Shown here: piece by piece, positions 7,629 to 16,298 of the stretch
Numbering within the stretch: the first letter of the stretch is position 1
How the letters are laid out: the number at the start of each line of letters is the position of its first letter
From: Bacillus sp. 165
GTDB taxonomy: Bacteria; Bacillota; Bacilli; Bacillales; Bacillaceae_G
Reading direction: 5' to 3'
NCBI RefSeq assembly: GCF_017742235.1
Contig: NZ_JAGHKQ010000021.1
Coordinates: 1-50,154 of the forward strand
DNA: 50,154 nt
Position numbers and translations under genes: made by a program
The notes under the pieces: model-generated
What the model was told of the DNA's origin: nothing
Database searches by the model: none
The model's input: only the letters and a program-made list of their open reading frames with translations

Positions 7629-7657
7629 AATATATGAGACAAGGTTATGGAATATGC
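7629..7657 (-). promoter_or_regulatory. Sigma-E promoter of ydcC
   Basis: On the minus strand GCATATT (7/7 to KMATATT), 14 bp, CATATATT (7/8 to CATACAHT). It ends about 60 nt upstream of the ydcC start and directly abuts the acpS stop codon. Confidence 0.7.
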
Positions 7658-7660
7658 AGA

Positions 7661-8020
7661 CTAGCATGACGAGCTTTCAATAATTACCTGTGCCACTGCG
7701 AACTCATTACTATGACTGATAGAAACATGTACGATATGATCAGTCCCTCCAGTCAATACAGGCTTCCCTCGTTCATCATTGATAATTTCAATATCTAAAA
7801 AACTCACTTCTTGTCCTATTCCAGTGCCGATTGCTTTGGAATACGCTTCTTTTACCGCAAAACGGCCTGCAGCGAACTCCACTTTCCGTTTCCCTTGCAA
7901 CAACCCAAAATATTCTTTTTCTTTTGCAGTCAAAATCCGGTCGATAAATTTAGGCTGTCTATCTAAAAGATCTGCAATCCTCTTTAATTCTACAATATCA
8001 ATACCTGTGCCAATAATCAT
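7661..8020 (-). CDS. acpS: Holo-[acyl-carrier-protein] synthase
   Basis: This 119-residue enzyme transfers the 4'-phosphopantetheine arm from CoA to acyl carrier protein and acts as a trimer in the cytoplasm. The Mg-binding residues are visible: Asp8 in [14 protein letters not shown] and Glu58 in [12 protein letters not shown]; the C-terminal [17 protein letters not shown] strand is typical. The start at 8020 is preferred over an in-frame ATG at 8035 because AAGGTGG stands 5 nt before it and family members begin M-I-x-G-x-G-x-D. Position before ydcC and alr is conserved in Bacillus. Confidence 0.93.
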   Translation of the reverse strand: MIIGTGIDIVELKRIADLLDRQPKFIDRILTAKEKEYFGLLQGKRKVEFAAGRFAVKEAYSKAIGTGIGQEVSFLDIEIINDERGKPVLTGGTDHIVHVSISHSNEFAVAQVIIESSSC

Positions 8021-8094
8021 CCAATCCACCTTCATTTCTCAATTTCCTACGATAAAAGTACTAGATGAATCATGTGAAGAAAAAGAAGCAAGCT

Positions 8095-9057
8095 TTATTT
8101 AACATAAAAACTTGCTCCATCAATAATTTCAATTTTATCAGCTGCTTGCAAATTACGCATAAGCTGAAACAAAGCCTCATCCTTTTTCTTTGCTTCAATC
8201 ATGCAATCAACCTGTTCTACACTTCCTTTAATCTCATATAAAAACCGTAAAAACATATCTGGGTCAATGAAATCTGCATGTGCACGAGGATCCCTTTCAT
8301 CCCGAGGACTTGATATATGCATTTTAACAGGTAAAGGAGATTGTTCCCATGTTCCCACAATACGTTCCCACTGTTCTGTCCAATCGACACCTTCACTGTT
8401 CATCATATGATGATGTAAATCAAAAACAATTGGAATAGCCAGCTTTTCTCCCAAATATAAGGCTTCATTTACAGTAAATACTGTATCATCATTTTCAAGC
8501 ATAATCATTTCTTGAATACTTGCCGGTACATATGCCCAATTATGAATGAATTGCTCCAACGCTTTTTCTTTATCATCATATCCTCCTCCAACATGAAGAA
8601 CACATCGATGAGCTGGTTGTATCCTCATTCCTTTTAAAAGTTGGCGATGCATCCGTAATGTTTTTAATGCTTGCTTTAAAATATCAGAATCTGATGAATT
8701 CAAAAGAACAAAGTGATCAGGATGGAAATCCACACGCATGTTCGTTCGTTCAATATAATCAGCTAATGCTTCTAATTTATCTTGTAAAGGCGCAATATAA
8801 TCCCAATCGAGCAGCTCTTGATGATTCGCAAGGGGAATAAGCTTAGAGCTAAGGCGAAAAAAAGAAATATTATGTGCATTATTATGCTTTAATAAACGAA
8901 GACAGTTGGCAAGGTTAGAATTAGCAATGCGCTCAAGCTTACTTACAGCTGCCTCCCTATCTTTAATACGCTGAAATTGAGCAAATGTCATAGTTTGCGA
9001 AGGAGAAGCGTTTTGAAGGTGAACACTCATAGCCACATACCCTAGTCTTACAAGCAT
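8095..9057 (-). CDS. uvsE: UV DNA damage endonuclease UvsE
   Basis: The 320-residue protein is a UVDE-family TIM-barrel nuclease that nicks DNA 5' to UV photoproducts. It begins LVRLGYVAMS and contains the metal-ligand segments MRVDFHPDHF, CVLHVGGGYDDKEK, LENDD and VFDLHHH, in the expected order. The enzyme offers a photolyase-independent repair route, useful to spores. GAGGGG lies 5 nt before the ATG. Upstream there is a CATACTA sequence that resembles a sigma-G -10 box, but no matching -35 is seen, so forespore control is only a possibility. Confidence 0.9.
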   Translation of the reverse strand: MLVRLGYVAMSVHLQNASPSQTMTFAQFQRIKDREAAVSKLERIANSNLANCLRLLKHNNAHNISFFRLSSKLIPLANHQELLDWDYIAPLQDKLEALADYIERTNMRVDFHPDHFVLLNSSDSDILKQALKTLRMHRQLLKGMRIQPAHRCVLHVGGGYDDKEKALEQFIHNWAYVPASIQEMIMLENDDTVFTVNEALYLGEKLAIPIVFDLHHHMMNSEGVDWTEQWERIVGTWEQSPLPVKMHISSPRDERDPRAHADFIDPDMFLRFLYEIKGSVEQVDCMIEAKKKDEALFQLMRNLQAADKIEIIDGASFYVK

Positions 9058-9102
9058 AAAACCCCTCTTTTCCTACATGATAGGATAGTATGCCCTATTG
9101 CA

Positions 9103-9131
9103 AGAAAAAAAGCAGTCCCAAAAAGGACTGC
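9103..9131 (-). terminator. Terminator after cshA
   Basis: Stem GCAGTCC/GGACTGC (7 bp) with a T-rich loop, followed on the minus strand by seven T and CTTG. Confidence 0.85.
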
Positions 9132-9137
9132 ACTTTT

Positions 9138-10631
9138 TTAGTTAGCAGCAGTTGGCTTACGCTTTGGACGTTTACCTTGACTGTCGCGGTTATTTCTTTG
9201 CTGCGGCTGATCTTTTCTTGGACCGCCTTTTCTATTTCGGTTCCCGCGGTCGTTGCCACGGTCGTTGCGCTTACGATCTGAATCACCACGGTAACGCCCT
9301 TTTTCTTTTACGATAACCGGCGGCTCAGATGTTAATTGAATCGGAGTTGTATCCGGCTCTTTTGTCATCATTTTTAAAGCAGCAGCTACTACAGTTACAG
9401 AATCATGTTCCTCTAACAATTCTTCTGCAATGCGCTTGTAGTATGATAAGTTACCCGTTTCAATTATAGACACAAGCTTTTCAGCAGTCATACGTTGTTG
9501 ACCTTCTAATGCTTCATCCAATGTTGGTGCTTGCATACGTTCAATTTTCTTTTTCGTTGTACGTTCAATATTTTTCAATTGGCCGGACTCACGCGGCGTT
9601 ACAAACAACATCGCAATACCCTCTCTGCCTGCACGTCCTGTACGTCCAATTCGGTGAACATAGCTTTCTGGGTCTTGAGGAATATCAAAGTTATAGACGT
9701 GAGTAACACCAGAAATATCCAAGCCACGAGCTGCTACATCTGTTGCTACAAGTACTTCAATTGTACCTTGCTTAAACTTTTTAAGAACAGATAGACGCTT
9801 CGCTTGTGTTAAATCACCATGAATCCCTTCTGCAGCATAGCCTCGGGAGTTCAAAGCTTCAGATAATTCGTCTACACGACGCTTTGTACGACCAAAAATA
9901 ATCGCAAGCTCTGGAGATTGAATATCTAACAAACGAGTTAACACGTCAAACTTTTTCTTTTCTTGCACTTCTAAATAAAATTGCTGGATATTTGGCATCG
10001 TCACTTCTTTTGCCTTAACGCGAATATGCTCCGGCTCAGTCATAAAGCGTTCTGCAATACGGCGGATTGGGTCCGGCATTGTTGCAGAGAACAACAATGT
10101 TTGATGAGTTTCTGGTACGTCTGTTAAAATCGCTTCAATATCTTCAATGAAGCCCATGTTCAGCATCTCATCCGCTTCATCTAACACAACTGTTTCTACA
10201 CCATGCAAACGAATTGTTTTACGATTAATATGATCTAAGATACGGCCTGGAGTTCCTACGATAATATGAGGATACTTCTTCAACGCACGAATTTGGCGGT
10301 TGATATCTTGCCCTCCATAAATTGGAAGAATACGAACCCCTTTAAACATGCCTATTTTATGAAGCTCTTCTGATACTTGAATTGCAAGTTCACGCGTCGG
10401 AGCAATAACAAGTCCTTGAATCATTTCTTTAGTCATATCAATTTTATCTAATAATGGCAATCCAAACGCTGCTGTTTTTCCTGTTCCTGTTTGCGCCTGA
10501 CCAATTACGTCACGTCCTTCTAACGCAACAGGAATTGTTTGTGCCTGAATTGGTGTTGCTTCTTCAAATCCCATTTTCTCAACAGATTTGAGTAATTTTT
10601 GACTTAATCCTAATTCTGAAAATTTTGTCAA
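9138..10631 (-). CDS. cshA: DEAD-box ATP-dependent RNA helicase CshA
   Basis: A 497-residue helicase with all motifs in order: Q motif around residue 29, Walker A AQTGTGKT (46-53), [25 protein letters not shown] and HRIGRTGR. After about residue 430 the tail is basic and rich in Arg, Asn, Gly and Asp, typical of the RNA-binding tail of CshA, which in Bacillus joins the RNA degradosome and assists ribosome assembly in the cold. The start codon is TTG at 10631 with AAAGGAAG upstream. The leader is long and structured: a terminator-like hairpin at 10737-10772 and a second hairpin at 10675-10710, which suggests control within the leader. Confidence 0.93.
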   Translation of the reverse strand: MTKFSELGLSQKLLKSVEKMGFEEATPIQAQTIPVALEGRDVIGQAQTGTGKTAAFGLPLLDKIDMTKEMIQGLVIAPTRELAIQVSEELHKIGMFKGVRILPIYGGQDINRQIRALKKYPHIIVGTPGRILDHINRKTIRLHGVETVVLDEADEMLNMGFIEDIEAILTDVPETHQTLLFSATMPDPIRRIAERFMTEPEHIRVKAKEVTMPNIQQFYLEVQEKKKFDVLTRLLDIQSPELAIIFGRTKRRVDELSEALNSRGYAAEGIHGDLTQAKRLSVLKKFKQGTIEVLVATDVAARGLDISGVTHVYNFDIPQDPESYVHRIGRTGRAGREGIAMLFVTPRESGQLKNIERTTKKKIERMQAPTLDEALEGQQRMTAEKLVSIIETGNLSYYKRIAEELLEEHDSVTVVAAALKMMTKEPDTTPIQLTSEPPVIVKEKGRYRGDSDRKRNDRGNDRGNRNRKGGPRKDQPQQRNNRDSQGKRPKRKPTAAN

Positions 10632-10674
10632 TGTATATTTCTTCCTTTCTTTTCTCTCATGCTTTCCTCTCTAA

Positions 10675-10710
10675 AGAACCCTCGTCGACTCTTTAGAGCA
10701 GCTTGGTTCT
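10675..10710 (-). other. Leader hairpin close to the cshA start
   Basis: AGAACC pairs with GGTTCT, with an inner CTCTAAAGAG palindrome in the loop. It sits 45-80 nt before the TTG start. No U-tract follows, so it is not a terminator; it may act with the hairpin further upstream. Confidence 0.4.
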
Positions 10711-10736
10711 CGAAATGAAAGTATGTATAGTTTTTT

Positions 10737-10772
10737 CCAAAAAAAGACACTCTCCGCACCGTACGGAAAATG
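10737..10772 (-). terminator. Terminator-like hairpin (possible attenuator) in the cshA leader
   Basis: On the minus strand CATTTTCCG and CGGAGAGTG form a 9-bp stem with two G-U pairs around a 7-nt loop, followed by TCTTTTTTT. No gene lies upstream that it would end, since murF is terminated at 11468-11498. It therefore looks like premature termination in the roughly 110-nt or longer cshA leader. Confidence 0.5.
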
Positions 10773-11467
10773 CCCATTTTTCATCCGTATAACTGATGTA
10801 AGTTATCTAAACAATGATAACGGGTCATTTTCCCTGTCCGTTTTTCTCATTGCTGGGTCTACATGACACACGGTCTTTCTTGTACTTTACTCATTATAAA
10901 GAGAGGCGTACAAAAAAGCAAACAACATTTCCCTATTGGTATTATTTCGCAAGCAATTTATGGTACGGTACATTTATTCCTTGCTTCAGCTTTTCAATAG
11001 TTTACCTTATTCTATTTTGCTTTATTTCTTCATGTTTCATCCCAATAATTCTAATCCAAAAAATGCTTTTCACAAGCATAAGAAAGCGCTTCAAACTACT
11101 CTTAACTACAGAGTGTAAAAGAAGATTATTTTTATCCTTGATTGACCTTTACTAGGTAAAATCGGAAGAAGCACTCTAGACAATTATTCCCTTATTTTTT
11201 CTTTTTTTATCTTTTATATTCCAATGATTAGCCGCAATCATAAAATGAAACTGCCATAGTCCAAAACGACTCTCCCTCCACGTATAATTTTTGTTTTTCT
11301 TACATTCGTGAATTGAGGTATACATACTAAATGCAACAAACCATATATTGCCCTGCCACGCTGATTCCTAACCTGTATTACGGTTACTATCTCTTCCGTC
11401 AAAACATCTGCAGCGGCTTTTCATATTCGGTCGTACCTAAGAAAATGCAGTAAGCAAAAACCTTATG
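10773..11467. other. AT-rich intergenic region without a convincing gene
   Basis: About 700 bp between the cshA leader and the murF terminator. It probably holds the cshA promoter; a weak candidate is TTGTTT-N17-TATACG on the minus strand around 10790-10820. Open frames here (for example a 40-codon frame at 11331-11453 on the plus strand) have no good ribosome-binding site or recognisable product. Confidence 0.5.
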
Positions 11468-11498
11468 CAAAATAAAAGCAGCAAGAATCACTTGCTGC
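11468..11498 (-). terminator. Terminator after murF
   Basis: A perfect 8-bp stem GCAGCAAG/CTTGCTGC with a 5-nt loop, followed on the minus strand by TTTTATTTT. It lies about 100 nt after the murF stop. Confidence 0.85.
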
Positions 11499-11600
11499 CC
11501 CATCCTGTACTAACCCATAATACTTTATACTAGAAAAACAAAAAAACAGAAACTACAGTAGATCATCTATCAAAGCTCGATTGTTTTAGTAAAGCATACT

Positions 11601-12977
11601 CTACTTTATCCAATCAATCACTTCTTCAAGCTTCATACCGCGAGATGCTTTGACAAGTACAACATCATGCTCTGTTACTACACACTTTAAATCCTTCGCT
11701 AACTCCTCTTTATCAAGGTACATTTTCACTTTATCCGGTGCAAACGAGGTTCTTGCTCCGCGCGCAATATGTGTACCTAAATTTCCATAGGTAAATACAT
11801 AATCAATATGTGCAGGGTCTAGCATTTCGCCTATTTCATAGTGAAAAGCTTCTTCCTCCCCACCAAGTTCCAGCATATCACCAAGCACAACAATTTTTTT
11901 CTCATATCCGCGTAACTCATTAATCAATGCTATAGCTGCTTTCATAGATGTTGGACTTGCATTATACGCATCATTAATAACAGTCAAACCAGAAGAACTC
12001 TTCACGACTTCCATTCGCATCCCCGTCATCTTCAATTGCCTTAAGCCATCTTTCATCTCTTCCCACGTTACATTAAAAAAATGGGCGACAGCCATACAAG
12101 CTAATGAATTATATACATTATGCTTTCCAAGCACCGGAAGGAAAAACTCTACGGATGGATCTGCATTTACTGTAAATACAGTGCCGTTTTCCCCTAACTG
12201 AACTGACAAAGGATAAAGGTCATTAGTGCTGTCTTGCCCAAACGTAACTACTTTAGCTGGCAGTCTTATTTCTCGCACACGCTCTCTTAATAATGGTTCA
12301 TCCCCGTTATAAGCAAATATACCTTCTTCACGCAGTCCAGTTATAATTTCAAGCTTCGCTTGTGCAATTCCAGCACGAGAGCCCAATTCCATCATATGAG
12401 ACTCTCCGATATTTGTGATAATTGCTGCATCTGGAGTCGCTAACCTTGAAAGAAACTCAATCTCTCCAAAATTGCTCATACCCATTTCTAACACTGCGAT
12501 TTCAGTATCTTCCTCTAGCCTTAAAAGTGTCAACGGCAATCCAATATGATTATTATAGTTCCCCTCTGTTTTTTGTACTTTGTATCTCATTGAAAGAAGA
12601 CTTGTAAGAATATCCTTCGTGGAGGTTTTACCATTGCTTCCTGTCACACCAATCACTTTAACAGACAAACTGTCACGATAACTCTTTGCTAATTGTTGCA
12701 GACCATGATAGGTGTCCTCTACAAAAATAACAGGAATACCTGCCGGTGGATTTGGAACATCTTTTTGCCACAGCAGCGCCGAGGCGCCATTTTCAATAGC
12801 TTTATGCGCATAATCATGTCCATCAAAGCGTTCCCCTTTAAGCGGAACATATAAATTGCCTTTTTGAATTGTTCGAGTATCTATAGACACTCCCTTGATG
12901 CCAATTGCTCCAACATCAGGTTGCATACCGCTCCCGCCTGCCATTTTTTCGATTTCCCGCAATGTTCGCTGAATCAT
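11601..12977 (-). CDS. murF: UDP-N-acetylmuramoyl-tripeptide--D-alanyl-D-alanine ligase
   Basis: The 458-residue Mur ligase adds the D-Ala-D-Ala dipeptide to UDP-MurNAc-tripeptide in the cytoplasm. The N-terminal MurE/F substrate domain (SIDTRTIQKGNLYVPLKGERFDGH region), the ATP loop GVTGSNGKTSTK (about 110-121), the central EMGMSNFGEI and NIGESHMMELGS motifs and the C-terminal domain with NDAYNASPTSMKAA are all present. It follows ddl by 60 bp in the same direction, so the enzyme that makes the dipeptide and the one that uses it are coupled. A small hairpin lies in that gap. Confidence 0.96.
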   Translation of the reverse strand: MIQRTLREIEKMAGGSGMQPDVGAIGIKGVSIDTRTIQKGNLYVPLKGERFDGHDYAHKAIENGASALLWQKDVPNPPAGIPVIFVEDTYHGLQQLAKSYRDSLSVKVIGVTGSNGKTSTKDILTSLLSMRYKVQKTEGNYNNHIGLPLTLLRLEEDTEIAVLEMGMSNFGEIEFLSRLATPDAAIITNIGESHMMELGSRAGIAQAKLEIITGLREEGIFAYNGDEPLLRERVREIRLPAKVVTFGQDSTNDLYPLSVQLGENGTVFTVNADPSVEFFLPVLGKHNVYNSLACMAVAHFFNVTWEEMKDGLRQLKMTGMRMEVVKSSSGLTVINDAYNASPTSMKAAIALINELRGYEKKIVVLGDMLELGGEEEAFHYEIGEMLDPAHIDYVFTYGNLGTHIARGARTSFAPDKVKMYLDKEELAKDLKCVVTEHDVVLVKASRGMKLEEVIDWIK

Positions 12978-13004
12978 TCTTTATACACTCCTTACATAGA
13001 GAAA

Positions 13005-13024
13005 CACTATTCTTCTGAATAGTG
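13005..13024 (-). other. Intercistronic hairpin between ddl and murF
   Basis: Perfect 8-bp stem CACTATTC/GAATAGTG closed by a 4-nt loop, followed on the minus strand by only TTTCTC. It is more likely a partial terminator or an mRNA-stabilising stem than a full operon end. Confidence 0.5.
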
Positions 13025-13036
13025 CTTCCTTGATTG

Positions 13037-14125
13037 TTAAATTGTATACTTAATTTTTTGTTTTTCTTCATGCCTTTCAATTGCCAAACTCACAAGGCGC
13101 TCAATAAGTTGCGGATAAGATACACCTGTATGTTGCCATAAAAGCGGAAACATGCTGAAAGGTGTAAATCCAGGCATTGTATTCACTTCATTGATTAGTA
13201 CTTCCCCATCTTTCGTTAAAAAGAAATCAGCTCTTGTTAACCCTGCTCCATCTAACGCTTTGAATGCGCGAATAGCACGTTCTTTCACAGTTTCATACTG
13301 CTCTTCCGTCACATCTGCTGGAATAATCATAGCAGTATCCCCATCAATGTATTTAGCTTTATAATCATAAAATTCCTTCTTAGGAACAATCTCTCCGACA
13401 ACAGAACAAATCGGTTCATCATTACCTAGAACCCCAATTTCAATTTCACGTCCAACGATATTTTGTTCAATAATAATCTTACGATCAAATTGAAATGCTT
13501 CTTCAAATGCAACTTCTAATTCTTCACGATTTTTACATTTACTAATGCCTACACTTGATCCCAAGTTAGCGGGCTTTACAAAGCAAGGATAATCAAGCTC
13601 CTCTTCTACTTTCAAGTATGCGGCTTCACGCTCCTTCTCCCACTCACTGCGGATAACCCATACATAGTTTGCCTGAGGAAGCCCTGCTTGAGCAAAAATA
13701 TTCTTCATCACGACTTTATCCATTCCTGCAGCGGAAGCTAATACCCCATTTCCTACATAAGGAATATTCATAAGCTCAAACATCCCTTGTACAGTCCCAT
13801 CTTCACCGTTTGGACCATGTAAAAGAGGAAAAATTACATCGATGTTATCTTCGTTGGCCCCACTTGTATTCGTCGGAATAACTTCTTTATTTAAAGACAC
13901 TGGAGAAATAGCATTACTCTCACTCTTCATTTGCAGTGCCGCTACTTCCTGCACTTCACCTTCAATGCATTCGCCTCTCATCCATTGTCCTTGTTCAGTA
14001 ATATAAATGGGATGAATTTCATATTTTTCACGATCTAACGCTTTTATAACAGCTAGAGCCGTTTGCAAGGAAACCTGATGCTCTGCCGATTTTCCGCCAT
14101 ATAATAATCCAAGCTTAATTTTCAT
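13037..14125 (-). CDS. ddl: D-alanine--D-alanine ligase
   Basis: An ATP-grasp enzyme of 362 residues that joins two D-alanines. Visible signatures are [17 protein letters not shown] at the N-terminus, the [12 protein letters not shown] loop near residue 100, [15 protein letters not shown], and the C-terminal Mg/ATP site [23 protein letters not shown]. The length fits the larger DdlA-like class seen in Bacillus. It is upstream of murF and uses the product of alr. A TACAAT -10 box lies 30-40 nt upstream but I see no good -35. Confidence 0.95.
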   Translation of the reverse strand: MKIKLGLLYGGKSAEHQVSLQTALAVIKALDREKYEIHPIYITEQGQWMRGECIEGEVQEVAALQMKSESNAISPVSLNKEVIPTNTSGANEDNIDVIFPLLHGPNGEDGTVQGMFELMNIPYVGNGVLASAAGMDKVVMKNIFAQAGLPQANYVWVIRSEWEKEREAAYLKVEEELDYPCFVKPANLGSSVGISKCKNREELEVAFEEAFQFDRKIIIEQNIVGREIEIGVLGNDEPICSVVGEIVPKKEFYDYKAKYIDGDTAMIIPADVTEEQYETVKERAIRAFKALDGAGLTRADFFLTKDGEVLINEVNTMPGFTPFSMFPLLWQHTGVSYPQLIERLVSLAIERHEEKQKIKYTI

Positions 14126-14473
14126 CTTAAACCACCCTATAAAGTTTTCTCATTTTTCTATTGTAGCACTTTTTACCAGTCTCATGCATACCCCTTATCC
14201 TGTACCTAAAGTATATGTATGGGGCAAACATCACGTTCCTTAATATTATAAGCAAAAACCCCGAACGGAGAAACTGAGTAGAAGGCCAGCATAGCTTCAC
14301 ATCCGTAAAACATCCCTCTCCATGATTTTCAGCTGAACGGTCGAGATTCTTTCAGCAGCTAGAAGTATTTATGTGAAAGATCATCCTTCAGCAAAAGAGC
14401 TTATTATGAATAAGTCCTTTCTCATATTATCAAACTTCTGTCTATTTTTGGTTACAATTTTTTACTTTTTATA
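14126..14473. other. Intergenic region, no gene seen
   Basis: About 350 bp between ddl and the MFS gene. It must contain the ddl promoter (a TACAAT -10 around 14155-14160, minus strand) and the end of the MFS transcript, but no clear terminator hairpin with a T-tract was found and no coding frame is convincing. Confidence 0.5.
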
Positions 14474-15757
14474 TTAAGAACTTTGCTTCAACACTTCTCC
14501 ATCTGATTTTTGACCAACAAGACGATCTAATGAAAGGTATATAATACCCGCTGCAATACATCCTACACCAAGGATAGTAAACAAAACATCTCCAAGAAGC
14601 TGGTCTAATAAAAATCCACCTAACAACGGACCTAATGCTCCTCCTGCAATCCATTGCAAACTCGCAGCTCCCATATATGTTCCACGCAAATGCTCAGGTG
14701 CGATATTTGCTACAAATGTCATTTGTACCGGAGACATTACCATTTCTCCAAGTGTATATATGGCATATACACACAACATGATTACCATAACAAGAGTTGC
14801 ATCTGTGTTAGCTTCTCCGAATAATGGAGGAAGCCAGCCAATAGCAAGCAGGCCAAAGCCAAAAAATAACGCTCCGTATAACATCATTTTTCCAACCGGC
14901 TTTACCCCAGCCCATTTTGAAATTTGAAATTGAAACAAGACAACTAGTGTTCCATTTAATGCCATCATATATGGATAAGGATTATTATTACCGAAAATAT
15001 TCTTCATTTCATTATCAAAATGAAGCGGCAACATTCCTTCTGTTTGTGAAAAGCCCATAGAAATCACAATACCTGCCAAAATATAAGTCAGTAAAGCTTT
15101 ATCCTGCAGCACAACTTTCCATACCGGCGGCACATCTTCTTCGATTTCTTCATTCTCTTGTGTCTTATCCCTTTGTCCCTCTGGCAGCGTCTCACGAATA
15201 AATACAGCAACCAGAATAGCATAAAACAATAAAGACGATGCAGTAGTAATAAAAATTACATTTTTTGAAATCATTACTATAGAAGCTCCGATAATCGGGC
15301 CAATAGCCGCTCCGATATTATGTCCCATACGGAGCAGGCCAAATGCTTCTGTACGCTTAGCTGGTTCTGTTACATCTGCTACCATAGCAGAAGCAGCAGG
15401 ATGAAATAGTGAGTTACATAATCCCATCAAAGCAGATAACACCCCATACATGACAAAGCTATCAAAAAAAACAAATCCCAACATAACAATTCCGTTTCCA
15501 GCCATCGAAATAATCATAATAGGCTTTCTTCCATAAATATCTGCTATTCGTCCGCCAATCATGGAACCAAGGCTGGCCACGATAGGAGAGATAGCCATTA
15601 AAACTCCCACATGAACCAATGAATCTACCTTATCCTTTAAATATAGTGCAAAAAATGGCATAAGCATCATAAAAGCAATACCATTTAATGTTTCTCCGAT
15701 AAATCGAATCCATACGTTTCGGTCCATCGACTTAAGTTCTCGAAAAGTTTCTCTCAT
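14474..15757 (-). CDS. MFS transporter, multidrug-efflux type
   Basis: The 427-residue protein has about 12 hydrophobic segments and major facilitator motifs: GGRIADIYGRKPIM after TM2 (motif A) and GHNIGAAIGPIIGA in TM5 (motif C-like, typical of drug/proton antiporters). The N-terminal RFIGETLNGIAFMMLMPFFALYL matches the MDR family of Bacillus MFS transporters such as YttB/MdtH-like proteins. An acidic cytoplasmic loop (about residues 195-215, ENEEIEEDV) separates the halves. The start at 15757 has GGGAGAG 6 nt upstream; an in-frame TTG at 15781 is less likely. Monocistronic; substrate not predictable. Confidence 0.85.
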   Translation of the reverse strand: MRETFRELKSMDRNVWIRFIGETLNGIAFMMLMPFFALYLKDKVDSLVHVGVLMAISPIVASLGSMIGGRIADIYGRKPIMIISMAGNGIVMLGFVFFDSFVMYGVLSALMGLCNSLFHPAASAMVADVTEPAKRTEAFGLLRMGHNIGAAIGPIIGASIVMISKNVIFITTASSLLFYAILVAVFIRETLPEGQRDKTQENEEIEEDVPPVWKVVLQDKALLTYILAGIVISMGFSQTEGMLPLHFDNEMKNIFGNNNPYPYMMALNGTLVVLFQFQISKWAGVKPVGKMMLYGALFFGFGLLAIGWLPPLFGEANTDATLVMVIMLCVYAIYTLGEMVMSPVQMTFVANIAPEHLRGTYMGAASLQWIAGGALGPLLGGFLLDQLLGDVLFTILGVGCIAAGIIYLSLDRLVGQKSDGEVLKQSS

Positions 15758-15928
15758 GTTATCTCTCCCTATGCCCTTCAAACTTGCAATCCGCTAATAT
15801 TGTATCATGTTTTTATAAATTCTTTATATTTTCAGATTAATCCTAAGTGAGCTCTTAGCAAATAATTATAAACTCTTAAACAGGCAATCTATTTTAATAG
15901 ATTTTCATCCAAAAATTCTAAAAAAGAG

Positions 15929-15957
15929 AACCGTTAAAAGAGGACATGCATATGCTG
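15929..15957 (+). promoter_or_regulatory. Candidate sigma-K promoter
   Basis: AACC, 16 bp, CATATGCTG. This matches the sigma-K consensus (mACm - 16 bp - CATAnnnTA) at every defined position except the last A. It sits 35-65 nt before the small Cys/Lys/Tyr-rich gene, which suits a late mother-cell coat protein. Confidence 0.5.
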
Positions 15958-15992
15958 TAATGCAAACTATAAAATCTCGCAGAGGGGGGAAT

Positions 15993-16178
15993 ATGATGGG
16001 TTACTATAAAGACGACAATAAAAAGGACTCCTGTAATAAAGACCAAAAGAAATGCTATGAACATTCTTACAAAAAATACTACGTGAAGACATGCTACACT
16101 AAATGTTGCTGGGAGCCGTACTACAAACAAGATGATCAAAAAGATGACTGCAAATCTTCTAATAAAAAGCATTACTAA
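15993..16178 (+). CDS. Small Lys/Tyr/Cys-rich protein, possibly a spore coat component
   Basis: A 61-residue (or 60 if the second ATG at 15996 is used) hydrophilic protein behind a very strong GAGGGGGG site. It contains six Cys, many Lys and Asp, and Tyr runs such as YKKYYVKTCYTKCC. There is no signal peptide or membrane segment. No family was recognised, but this composition is characteristic of small cross-linked coat or exosporium proteins, and the sigma-K-type promoter supports that. The gene stands alone on the plus strand between the MFS and hmgA genes and ends before a strong bidirectional terminator. A further in-frame ATG at 15960 overlaps the promoter and is rejected. Confidence 0.65.
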   Translation: MMGYYKDDNKKDSCNKDQKKCYEHSYKKYYVKTCYTKCCWEPYYKQDDQKDDCKSSNKKHY

Positions 16179-16252
16179 TGGATGTCATAATATAGCAGGC
16201 CAAGTAGGAACGCTATATACCATTAGATGGAAAGATTTGTAATTTTAACATG

Positions 16253-16288
16253 AAAAAGAGGCCGTCTCAAATAAGACGCCCTCTTTTT
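16253..16288. terminator. Bidirectional terminator between the small coat-like gene and hmgA
   Basis: A 15-bp stem with one mismatch (AAAAAGAGGCCGTCT with AGACGCCCTCTTTTT) and a 6-nt loop. A-tract and T-tract flank it symmetrically, so it can end both convergent transcripts. Confidence 0.85.
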
Positions 16289-16298
16289 CATTCTACCT

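Noticed and set aside
9058..9102. Sigma-G promoter of uvsE based on CATACTA
   Set aside because: The -10 fits but no acceptable -35 element exists at the right distance.
10814..11155. A 113-codon plus-strand frame upstream of cshA
   Set aside because: No ribosome-binding site, Phe/Tyr/Ser-rich composition expected from AT-rich DNA, and antisense to the probable cshA leader and promoter.
11331..11453. A 40-codon plus-strand frame with a Tyr-rich peptide
   Set aside because: The GAGG upstream is 12 nt or more from the ATG and nothing recognisable is encoded; kept only as a remote possibility.
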